The position numbers were made by a program, and so were the translations under genes. A stretch of 46,149 nucleotides of DNA from JAXGPF01 sp964650945 (GTDB lineage Bacteria > Verrucomicrobiota > Kiritimatiellia > JAAZAB01): the NCBI GenBank assembly GCA_964650945.1, contig CAZYXU010000014.1, positions 1-46,149 on the forward strand. The letters are read 5' to 3'. Positions 9,192 to 16,294 of this stretch are shown piece by piece. Below the pieces are notes generated by a model that saw only the letters and a program-made list of their open reading frames with translations, was not told the origin of the DNA and made no database searches. Each line of letters opens with the position of its first letter. Within the stretch, counting starts at the first letter, position 1.

Positions 9192-9207
9192 GATCCTATG
9201 CCCCTTT
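9192..9207 (-). promoter_or_regulatory. Shine-Dalgarno AAAGGGG and candidate ATC start for the binding protein-permease fusion
   Basis: On the minus strand AAAGGGG (9207-9201) lies exactly 6 bases before an in-frame ATC at 9194-9192. No ATG, GTG or TTG occurs between that point and GTG 9122, which itself has no ribosome binding site. Starting at ATC adds 24 residues containing Lys and Arg before the hydrophobic run, a normal signal-peptide n-region. AUC starts are rare, so this remains a hypothesis; a sequencing error is the alternative. Confidence 0.35.
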
Positions 9208-9250
9208 ACAAAAAGTTGACTTTTTAAAGCTACGCGTCCGAGCTTGTCCC

Positions 9251-11224
9251 TTACGAGTTACGCAAGATGCGCGTCCGGCATGGCTGCCGGAACTGCCGGG
9301 CCTGCCGGCGGATTTCCGCCAGCAGCGTCCGGCATTGACCGGCGGTGCAAGGTTGGCCATCGCTGTTGACCGGGTTGATCAACTCAACCGCGCCGCCCGC
9401 CAGGGCGGCCATTGTGGAAACATCGCCCCAGCGCAGGATGCCGGGCACATGGATCGCCATGGATTTGCCGCTGCTGGCGCCATGGTAGAGGTAAGAACCT
9501 TGCAGATTCACGCAGGTGGCGGACTGGATGCGGCGATTAAAGGCGGCGGCACACAAGGCCGCCAGGCCGGCTTCCCCGTAAGCCCGGATCTCAAGGCGGG
9601 CGCGCGGAAATATTCCGGCGGCCGCCCGCACGAGCGCCTGGATGTCGCAAACCCAGTCGCCCAGCATCGTGCGCCCGAGCCAGAAACAAGCCCGGACGTG
9701 GTCGTGAAATACCCATTCTCCCAGCGCGCCGGAACTGTAGGAGGTTTCGCCAACACCCCGCAAATCCGCAAACATCAGGGCCGTACCACGGCGGATGCCG
9801 GCTTGAGTCCAGGCATCTTCCACCGCCGCATTTTTTCCGTGGGGATGCAGCAGAATCGTCACGGAATTGACTTTCACGGACGCCGGCCCGGATTGGATGA
9901 CGGCCGGCAGCAGGATGCCCGGCTCGGATTCCACCACCAGTTTCCGGATGCGGCGCCCATCCTCGACCACCTCCCCGGTTTCCAAGAGGGGGATATCCGC
10001 CGCCGGCCGCGCCCGCAGGAGCGTTTGCAGTTGGCGGAGCTTGGCGGCGCGGCCGGACGGGCGCGCCGGCCGGCGGTTTGCGGCCAGCAGGCGCCGGGCC
10101 GCGGCGCGGCAATAGTCCGGGATGGAGACCACCGCAGGCGGCCGCCGGCCGGAAGGGAAACACAGGCACTGCTCCTCGGGCAGCGTATGAAAGGCGGGCA
10201 AATCGCAGGGACGGCCTTCGCCCTCGTCCTTCAGCCAGCGCTTGAACCAGCCCAGCATGCAGCGCTGCATTTCCGGCCAATACCCATGGGTAATGTCAAA
10301 TACCTGGTACGCCAGTTTTTCCTCCGCGCCGTACAGGCGGTAAACCCGGCTGGCCGCATTGAAGGAACGCAGCATCTCCGGCACGCAGAAGGTTGGACCG
10401 TCGCGCAGCGCGTTCAAAAGCAGCAGGGCGTTGGGCGCAACCAGACCAAGCGCCGCCCATTCCTCCATGAAGGTCAACCCGTTCGGCAAAACCTCGCAGA
10501 CGCAGTTGCAGCGGGTGACATAGGATTCGAACGTCCCTACCGACACCACCGGCACGGCCGCCTTGATCCGCGGGTCAGCCGCCGCCAGCCACATGGTCTG
10601 GTTGCCGCCGCCGGAGGCGCCGGTGACCCCGATGCGTTCGGCATTTACGCATGGCAACGTCTGCAGCAGGTCAATCCCGCGCATATTGTCGTAAAGCTGC
10701 ATGCCCAGCAGGGTTTCGCCGAGATCAAAGAGCCCGGCGCCGATGCCGGCCCCGTGGTATTCATACTTCCCCGGGATGGAGCCGCGTTCGCCGGCGCCGA
10801 AAGCGTCAATCGTCAGAACGACGAATCCGTTCAAGGCGAGCAAGTGTCCGCGTTCCTGCACGCGGCCGGCGATCTTGCCTTGCGGATGATGCCCATGCAC
10901 ACTGATGATCCCCGGGAAGGGCCCCGTTCCGTCCGGCACATACAAGTTGGCGGTGACGCGCAACCCCGGCCGGCTCTGGTAAGTGATTTTGCGGAGTTCA
11001 TATCCCGGCAAACGGATTACCCCGTGAACCTGAATATCCAGGGATGGCGGCGGGGGAAAAGAGCCGGCATTGGCGCGGATCGCGGCCAGCAGCCGCGGGC
11101 GGCGCGCGCGCCAAGCCGCCAAAGTCAGGGGCGGCTGGTGGAGCCGATGCCAGCGCTTGGCCTCCTGGATATGATGTTCCTTGACCAGGTCCGAAGGTTT
11201 TTCCTGCCAGATGTCCAGATTCAT
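9251..11224 (-). CDS. Two-domain alpha/beta hydrolase, acetyl xylan esterase-like
   Basis: A 657-residue protein without a signal peptide, so probably cytoplasmic. The N-terminal half is an alpha/beta hydrolase resembling acetyl xylan esterase/CE-type deacylases of Planctomycetes and relatives: SVHGHHPQGK is the oxyanion region, GVTGASGGGNQT carries the nucleophile Ser204, and DITHGYWPEM offers the catalytic His. The C-terminal half (from about residue 400) repeats the fold (ILLHPHGKNA, FADLRGVGET), but its nucleophile elbow reads AYGEAGLAAL, without Ser, so it looks catalytically dead. The likely role is removing ester groups from imported oligosaccharides of this locus; the substrate is not readable. 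A heptanucleotide array lies 9 bases before the ATG and there is no clear ribosome binding site. The ATG at 11224 is the only good start. Confidence 0.8.
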   Translation of the reverse strand: MNLDIWQEKPSDLVKEHHIQEAKRWHRLHQPPLTLAAWRARRPRLLAAIRANAGSFPPPPSLDIQVHGVIRLPGYELRKITYQSRPGLRVTANLYVPDGTGPFPGIISVHGHHPQGKIAGRVQERGHLLALNGFVVLTIDAFGAGERGSIPGKYEYHGAGIGAGLFDLGETLLGMQLYDNMRGIDLLQTLPCVNAERIGVTGASGGGNQTMWLAAADPRIKAAVPVVSVGTFESYVTRCNCVCEVLPNGLTFMEEWAALGLVAPNALLLLNALRDGPTFCVPEMLRSFNAASRVYRLYGAEEKLAYQVFDITHGYWPEMQRCMLGWFKRWLKDEGEGRPCDLPAFHTLPEEQCLCFPSGRRPPAVVSIPDYCRAAARRLLAANRRPARPSGRAAKLRQLQTLLRARPAADIPLLETGEVVEDGRRIRKLVVESEPGILLPAVIQSGPASVKVNSVTILLHPHGKNAAVEDAWTQAGIRRGTALMFADLRGVGETSYSSGALGEWVFHDHVRACFWLGRTMLGDWVCDIQALVRAAAGIFPRARLEIRAYGEAGLAALCAAAFNRRIQSATCVNLQGSYLYHGASSGKSMAIHVPGILRWGDVSTMAALAGGAVELINPVNSDGQPCTAGQCRTLLAEIRRQARQFRQPCRTRILRNS

Positions 11225-11233
11225 GTTTTTGGT

Positions 11234-11262
11234 TCCAGTGTTCAGTGTTCAGTGTTCGGTGT
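11234..11262. repeat. Heptanucleotide repeat array, GTGTTCR type
   Basis: Four tandem heptamers of the form GTGTTCA/GTGTTCG run from 11234 to 11262 on the plus strand (GAACACT on the minus strand). They sit directly before the esterase start codon, where its translation signals should be. The same repeat type recurs at 34664-34825. Confidence 0.85.
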
Positions 11263-11295
11263 AAAACTTTAAAGCCGAGTCTCTTTCAAAAGTCC

Positions 11296-11307
11296 GCTTT
11301 TAAAAGC
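11296..11307. promoter_or_regulatory. 12-bp perfect palindrome between beta-helix and esterase genes
   Basis: GCTTTTAAAAGC is a perfect palindrome in the 125-base gap between the beta-helix gene and the esterase gene, both read on the minus strand. Its place and symmetry would suit a dimeric repressor site, but only one clear copy is seen, so the assignment is weak. Confidence 0.2.
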
Positions 11308-11349
11308 AGTATCCCGTTTCCAGAAGTCAGAAATTTTTGCCGAAAGCGG

Positions 11350-12585
11350 CTAACGCAGTGAAATCACGCTGCCGCGGTAGATGTATTCGTAACACCCCAT
11401 GTCCGCCTGCCGGGTGAACCGGTCCAACCGGGCATGGCCGTCCAAATCCACGGCGCCGGTCATCCAATTCAGGTTGGTGCCCGTGTTGATGCAGGGCGAA
11501 GCGCCCGCCAGCCGGTAATTGCCGTCCGCGGGATTCACGAATTGCGGATCAGCGCTGATGTTGCCGGCATTCGGCTGCGGCGGCACGGTAAACTGGGCGC
11601 AGCAATAGCGGAACGCGTTCGTGTTGACGCCGGTCGCCGCAACGTTGGGATATGAACCAGCGGTATTGGAACTGACGATGCAATTTAAAACGGTGTCTTC
11701 GTTCATGGTGTTGAAGATATAGATGCCGCCGCCGGTGGTGGCCGCCGAATTGCTGACGATAGTGCAGGAATTGACTTCGCCGCCTTTCCATTTCAGATAG
11801 TTGACACCCAATCCCCCGCAAACACCGGCGGCCCGGTTGCTGATGATCAGGCAATTGCGGAGATAACCGCCGCCTTGCAGCAACACTCCCCCGCCCCATC
11901 CGCCAGACCCGCATTCGTTGTTATAAATACGGCAGTTTTCAATCAAGCCGGTGGTTTCGTTGATGATTGCTCCGCCGCCGTGCAATGAAGCGGTATTCCG
12001 GCTGATGCTGCAATTACGCACGATGCCGCTGCCTTCGGAAACGAATAAACCGCCGCCATGCCCGGCCAAAGCCCGGTTGCCGGTTACAACGCAGTCTTGC
12101 AACAAACAGGCGGATTGAGTCATCCAGCCGGCGCCGCCGTTGTTGGCGGAATTGCCGCTGATCACGCAATTCTGAATGACGCCCCCGGTATATATCCGGA
12201 AACCGCCGCCGTAGCCATTGACATAGTCCACGCCGTTCGTCAGGGTAAAACCGTCCACCACCGCGCCGGCATGATGCACCACCACGCAACGCGTCGTCGC
12301 GGAGCCGTCAACGATCGTCACCGCCGGGCCATTGACGCTCCGGAGCGTATTCGATCCGCCGATGTCTATGGCGTTTATGACATAATACGTCCCGTTGGAA
12401 ACCCAGATGGTTTCGCCCGCGGCCGCGGCCGATACGGCCGCCTGGATACTGGTGGCCGCCACGGCCCAATTGGTGAACGAATCGCTATGGGCGCCGTTGG
12501 TCGCCACATAGCGGTCCGCGCCGGCCCCGCCCACCAGACCTACCAACAATCCCGCCGCCAAACGTAACATCAGACTGCGCTTCAT
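11350..12585 (-). CDS. Secreted right-handed beta-helix repeat protein
   Basis: A 411-residue exported protein. MKRSLMLRLAAGLLVGLVGG then GAGADRY is a clear signal peptide with AxA-like cleavage. The mature start (TNWAVAATSIQAAVSAAAAG, then ETIWVSNGTYYV) is the classical entry coil of parallel beta-helix proteins (pectate-lyase-like fold). Many coils follow with N-N-x-A and GGG turns (VISGNSANNGGAGWM, CSISRNTASLHGGGAI). It ends in the choice-of-anchor-Q-like motif DMGCYEY. Such proteins bind or cleave polysaccharides, or act as surface proteins; no catalytic residues can be assigned. AAGGAGG lies 8 bases before the ATG at 12585, which overlaps the upstream stop as ATGA. A close paralogue is encoded at 43411-45048. 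Confidence 0.85.
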   Translation of the reverse strand: MKRSLMLRLAAGLLVGLVGGAGADRYVATNGAHSDSFTNWAVAATSIQAAVSAAAAGETIWVSNGTYYVINAIDIGGSNTLRSVNGPAVTIVDGSATTRCVVVHHAGAVVDGFTLTNGVDYVNGYGGGFRIYTGGVIQNCVISGNSANNGGAGWMTQSACLLQDCVVTGNRALAGHGGGLFVSEGSGIVRNCSISRNTASLHGGGAIINETTGLIENCRIYNNECGSGGWGGGVLLQGGGYLRNCLIISNRAAGVCGGLGVNYLKWKGGEVNSCTIVSNSAATTGGGIYIFNTMNEDTVLNCIVSSNTAGSYPNVAATGVNTNAFRYCCAQFTVPPQPNAGNISADPQFVNPADGNYRLAGASPCINTGTNLNWMTGAVDLDGHARLDRFTRQADMGCYEYIYRGSVISLR

Positions 12586-13862
12586 AACCCGCCTCCTTTC
12601 CTTGCAACGAAACACACATCATCCAAATAAACAACGCCCTGGCCTTCCATGATGAAATAGATGTTGACCTGCCGGCAGCCCGCCGGCGCATGAAAAATGT
12701 TCTTACCACGCCGGATGTCGGAAATCAAACACCATCGGTTCAAGCCCGACCCCGGGATGACGATGCTCCAATCGGCGGCGGCATCCGCCAGCGGCTGCCC
12801 CTGCCAGCCGGCCGGGCGGAAAAGCACCTTGACCTGCTTGATGGAAGCGCGCAGGGCGGCATCCAGTTCGTAGTCCTGGTCCGGGACGATGCCGGTCACC
12901 GCGGCCACCACCTGCCCGGCAACGCCATCCGCCCACCCCTCCATTCTGGCGCTCCACTGCCCGGAATAGGACTGGTCCGGCACCCGCCGGTTTATCCCGC
13001 GTTCTTCGCGTTTCAGCGCCGGAGCGCCGCCCCAATATCCCGTGCCGGCCGGCCCGAACTGCCCCCAGCCATCCGGCAGCGTGTCGCGGTTCTCGTCCAA
13101 TTCGAATCCCGGGTTGACCATCAGATTGCGGAACTCCGGCTGCGGATAATCTTTCGGAAAATCATATACGCAAAACCGGTCCACCGCCGCCGGCCCCGGC
13201 ATGAACCGGAGCCAATCGCCCATGTCGCAATCCGCAACCGGCAGCCCCTCGATCCGGTCTTGCAGCAGGTCGTCGAGAAACAGGCTGGCGCGCCGCTCCG
13301 CCGGCCGCCCGGCCAGTTTGTAGGCGATGGTAACCTTGTGCCACTCGCCGCTGCGCCAGCCAAGGCATATGCCGGACAGGTTGCAGTCCGGCCGGCGGAC
13401 GCCGCCCGGGGTGTTCTCATCGAACCGCACCCCGATTTCCTTGATCGCGCCGTAATGGGCGCCGGCATGTGAAACCCAGATGCCGTTCAAAAAGCCGTTT
13501 GACAGAACATTGAACATGCGGAAGCCGCCGGGAGTGGCGCGGAAAGAATGGTTGGTTTCCAGCCACTCCGGCCGCATCCAATATTCAATCGTCCCCGCGC
13601 GCAAATCCAGCCGGCCGCGGGCGGGGATCAGGATTTCCTGGCCGGCGGGAATGCAGGCCGCATTGCCGAACTTGCCGGGATAAAATTCCACGCCGGGTCC
13701 GACCCGCCCGCCGATCGTTTCCACGGACTCCCGGCATTCAAACTCCTCGCAAAAAAGCAGGCCGGCATCAGGCGCGGCAGCCGACGACGCCGGCCAGCCA
13801 ATCAGCCGGATGGCCGCGCCAAATATTGCGCATTTTGTCAGCCATGCATGCCGGATTGTCAT
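12582..13862 (-). CDS. Secreted LamG/CBM-like carbohydrate-binding protein
   Basis: A 426-residue protein. The first 35 residues (MTIRHAWLTKCAIFGAAIRL ending in SSAAAPDAG) form a signal peptide. Residues about 40-250 look like a concanavalin/LamG-type jelly roll: GTIEYWMRPEW, GGFRMFNVL, WHKVTIAYKLAG and SLFLDDLLQDRI are characteristic strands. The remaining part, from NLMVNPGFELDENRDTLPDG, resembles a CBM4/9-like module (SYSGQWSARMEGWADG, YLDDVCFV). I see no catalytic module, so it may present or capture glycans at the cell surface. It overlaps the next gene by ATGA, implying translational coupling with the beta-helix protein. The start is uncertain: ATG 13862 and ATG 13871 are both possible and neither has a good ribosome binding site. 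Confidence 0.7.
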   Translation of the reverse strand: MTIRHAWLTKCAIFGAAIRLIGWPASSAAAPDAGLLFCEEFECRESVETIGGRVGPGVEFYPGKFGNAACIPAGQEILIPARGRLDLRAGTIEYWMRPEWLETNHSFRATPGGFRMFNVLSNGFLNGIWVSHAGAHYGAIKEIGVRFDENTPGGVRRPDCNLSGICLGWRSGEWHKVTIAYKLAGRPAERRASLFLDDLLQDRIEGLPVADCDMGDWLRFMPGPAAVDRFCVYDFPKDYPQPEFRNLMVNPGFELDENRDTLPDGWGQFGPAGTGYWGGAPALKREERGINRRVPDQSYSGQWSARMEGWADGVAGQVVAAVTGIVPDQDYELDAALRASIKQVKVLFRPAGWQGQPLADAAADWSIVIPGSGLNRWCLISDIRRGKNIFHAPAGCRQVNIYFIMEGQGVVYLDDVCFVARKGGGL

Positions 13863-13871
13863 ATATTCCAT

Positions 13872-14010
13872 CGCGGCGCACAGCGCCGCTCCTGCAACCT
13901 CACAAACCCACACACTCATTCACCCACACACTTCCCCAACATCCTTATGTGCATCTTGTGCTTCTTGTGGCCAATTTCGGTCTCTGTCTGCCCACAGCGC
14001 CGCTCCTGCA
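13872..14010. repeat. Intergenic repeat cluster: REP-like hairpin, partial second copy, nonamer repeat
   Basis: The gap between two glycan-locus genes holds GCGGCGCACAGCGCCGC (a 7-bp stem with a 3-base loop) followed by TCCTGCAA near 13874-13897. The 19-base piece CACAGCGCCGCTCCTGCAA is repeated at about 13992-14010 without the left arm. Between them are a CACA-rich run and a nonamer series TCTTGTGCT/TCTTGTGGC near 13950-13972. It resembles REP-type dispersed palindromes. Confidence 0.6.
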
Positions 14011-14011
14011 A

Positions 14012-16294
14012 TTATTGACAGTTCCCTTTTGCGCCAAAAACTTCCAGCAGGTGCCGGCAGTTGAGCGCTTTTTCCCGCAGGTTTTGCAGCGTGTAGGCGT
14101 AGTGGTTGGACGCCTCGTAGCCGACCAGCGAATCCGCCGCGGCCAGGGCGTACAGTTCTTTGGCAACCGCCAATTCCGCGCGCAGCACCCCGATAATCTG
14201 CCGGCGGATATGCGGCGGCGCCGCCGGCGATCCAGCCGCCAGTTCGCCGCGCAATCGCACAAATACGGCTTGCAGATACGTGCTGCGGAAATGGCACCAG
14301 GCGGCCGCCGCCGTCCGCGAGAGCGACTGGAAACCCTGCAGCCTGGCCGGCGGCACGGCCGGCCGCGCGGCTGCCAGCAAATCCAGCCCCCGCCGCCAGC
14401 CGACGCTCAGGCGCTGGAATTGCCGTTCAAACACTTTTTCCGGATAGATGTTCCGCCAGGCGGGCAGATCGTCATACGGGAATCCCACCATGGTGGCGCG
14501 GTAGCCGGTGGGCTTTTCAAACAGCAGGTTCATCGGCCCGTAATTCTGCGGGGCGACATACAACACGGGCAGGCTGAAGGGAAATTCACGGAAAGCCCGG
14601 CTGAATTGCCGCCAGGAGCGGAGCACGAGCGGCGCGGCGCGTACGCCAAATTGCCCGCGGGCAAAGGCAGCCAGAGCGCCGGCGCCCTGGAGTCCCGACC
14701 GCCGGCGCCAGGCGGCGTATTCCAGGTTGAGCGAGGGATAGCCGCCGAGCGTCCAACTCAGCATCAGGTCTTCCACGCGGGTTGCGTCCAGACCCGCCAG
14801 ATGCTCTTCCAACAGGTTCATCACCGGCAGGAACGGCACGGCCGAACATTCCCAGGTGGTGTTGAATTGAACCTTGGCGGCTATCCGCAGACCGCGCCGG
14901 CGCGCATGCCCCCAGTATTCCGCAGCCCGCCGGCCGGGGCCGGGGATGGACATGGAATAATCAATCACGCTCGCCTTGACTCCCCCGATTTCCGCGAGGA
15001 TATGCTCCTCGCTGGTGCACATGAGCTCCACACCGGCCGGCAGCAGGTCAATCGCCTGCTGCGCCCAGGCCGGGTCCCACCCCCACGTCCATGCAATCAC
15101 GCGCGCGGCGGGGGCGGCATCGTGCACGCCCTCCGCGATCAGGCGGTTGACCTCGGCCACCGCTTCCGCAGGCTGACGCCGGGAGCAACGCGGGCATTGC
15201 CGGCCGATCTCATCGCGGAACCAGCATTGGGTGATGTTTTCCGAGCGCGTAACGGTGAACACGCCGGCCAGGCCGGGCGCCTGCCGGAACACCGCCGCCG
15301 CGCCGGCCCGGAGATAGTCGCGCACCGCCGGCTGCCCCATGCAGAGCGTGGCGCAGCCATGCCCGGGATATTCCACGCCCTTCCAAACCGCGTGGTTCCT
15401 GAAAAATGCCAGCGGCATCCCCCGGGGCTCGTTCAGGTAAAGATAGATGCCGATGCCATAGCGGGCGGCGCGGTCCACCAGGCGGCGCAGATGCGCCATC
15501 CGCGTCCGGGCGCCCCGGGAAAACTCGCGGGCATCGGGCGGTGGAACCAGTTTATAAAGCACGCCCTGCAGCCAGAGCGCATTCACGCCGCAGGCCGCAT
15601 AACGGGCCAGAAGCCCGCGAGGCAAATCCACGCATTCGGCATCCATTAACGGATCGCCATAGAGAATGTGAAACGGATATACCATCCGCAGCCCGCCATC
15701 CGAGTCCGGCCCGGCGGCCGAGTCCGGCCCGGCGGCCGAGTCCGGCCCGGCTGAAACGCCGCCGGGATGTGTCCGGAAGTCCCGCATAAAATCGAACGGC
15801 GCCGCGGTTTTCCGGCGGAGGGCGGGGAAATCCGCGCGCATGGCCGCCCGGATTTTCCGCGTCGCCGCCGCCTGTGCGGATGTCAAGGGCGCGTAATAAA
15901 CCGGCGCGGCCGCCGGTTTCAAACCGCCGAGTTTGCTCCATAGAAAATCATCCTCCTTCAACACATAGGCCAGACGCGCCGGCTGCCAGCCGAGCAACTG
16001 CAGCAGTTGCGGATAGGGCAACAGGTGCCAGTTGTTCCGGATGATGGTGTTGTAGCCGCGTTCCAGCATGCGGGGTGATACCCGGGGCGGCGTCCGCAAC
16101 CCCAGATCCCGCGCCATGGCCGAAACCTTGGCGACGCTCGTCCGCAACAAATGCGCCAGCCGCGCCGGCGGCACGCATTCCCAGTTGCGCCAGATGACCG
16201 CCTGCTGCCGCGTCGGGAAATGCGCGAAATCCAGCGGCCGGGGCGCGCTGCCGACAGGCAGGTCTTTAATGGTAACAGCCATGTGTTTAATCAT
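14012..16294 (-). CDS. Putative TIM-barrel glycoside hydrolase with N-terminal HTH-like repeats
   Basis: A 760-residue protein with no signal peptide. From about residue 200 the sequence looks like a TIM-barrel glycosidase of the GH20/DUF4838-like sort: VNALWLQGVLYKLVPPP, ARYGIGIYLYLNEPRGMPL, RSENITQCWFRDE, then a C-x2-C pair (RQCPRCSR) followed by RVIAWTWGWDPAW. The exact family is not certain. Residues about 33-66 (WRNWECVPPARLAHLLRTSV, then AKVSAMARDLGL) and 86-120 (RNNWHLLPYPQLLQLLGWQP) look like two related helix-turn-helix-type repeats. Residues 182-199 are a tandem AGPDSA repeat coded by an 18-bp minisatellite. The ATG at 16294 overlaps the stop of the upstream GH gene as ATGA, so translation is probably coupled. 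It likely acts on imported fragments in the cytoplasm; an alternative is a DNA-binding regulator with a sugar-binding barrel. Confidence 0.6.
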   Translation of the reverse strand: MIKHMAVTIKDLPVGSAPRPLDFAHFPTRQQAVIWRNWECVPPARLAHLLRTSVAKVSAMARDLGLRTPPRVSPRMLERGYNTIIRNNWHLLPYPQLLQLLGWQPARLAYVLKEDDFLWSKLGGLKPAAAPVYYAPLTSAQAAATRKIRAAMRADFPALRRKTAAPFDFMRDFRTHPGGVSAGPDSAAGPDSAAGPDSDGGLRMVYPFHILYGDPLMDAECVDLPRGLLARYAACGVNALWLQGVLYKLVPPPDAREFSRGARTRMAHLRRLVDRAARYGIGIYLYLNEPRGMPLAFFRNHAVWKGVEYPGHGCATLCMGQPAVRDYLRAGAAAVFRQAPGLAGVFTVTRSENITQCWFRDEIGRQCPRCSRRQPAEAVAEVNRLIAEGVHDAAPAARVIAWTWGWDPAWAQQAIDLLPAGVELMCTSEEHILAEIGGVKASVIDYSMSIPGPGRRAAEYWGHARRRGLRIAAKVQFNTTWECSAVPFLPVMNLLEEHLAGLDATRVEDLMLSWTLGGYPSLNLEYAAWRRRSGLQGAGALAAFARGQFGVRAAPLVLRSWRQFSRAFREFPFSLPVLYVAPQNYGPMNLLFEKPTGYRATMVGFPYDDLPAWRNIYPEKVFERQFQRLSVGWRRGLDLLAAARPAVPPARLQGFQSLSRTAAAAWCHFRSTYLQAVFVRLRGELAAGSPAAPPHIRRQIIGVLRAELAVAKELYALAAADSLVGYEASNHYAYTLQNLREKALNCRHLLEVFGAKGNCQ
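15700..15753. repeat. 18-bp in-frame minisatellite, three copies (AGPDSA repeat)
   Basis: Three tandem copies of CCGAGTCCGGCCCGGCGG, the last with one change, lie inside the gene at 14012-16294 and code for repeated AGPDSA. Read on the plus strand, a rotation of the unit matches the minus-strand reading of the 19564 array at 13 of 18 positions. Confidence 0.9.
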
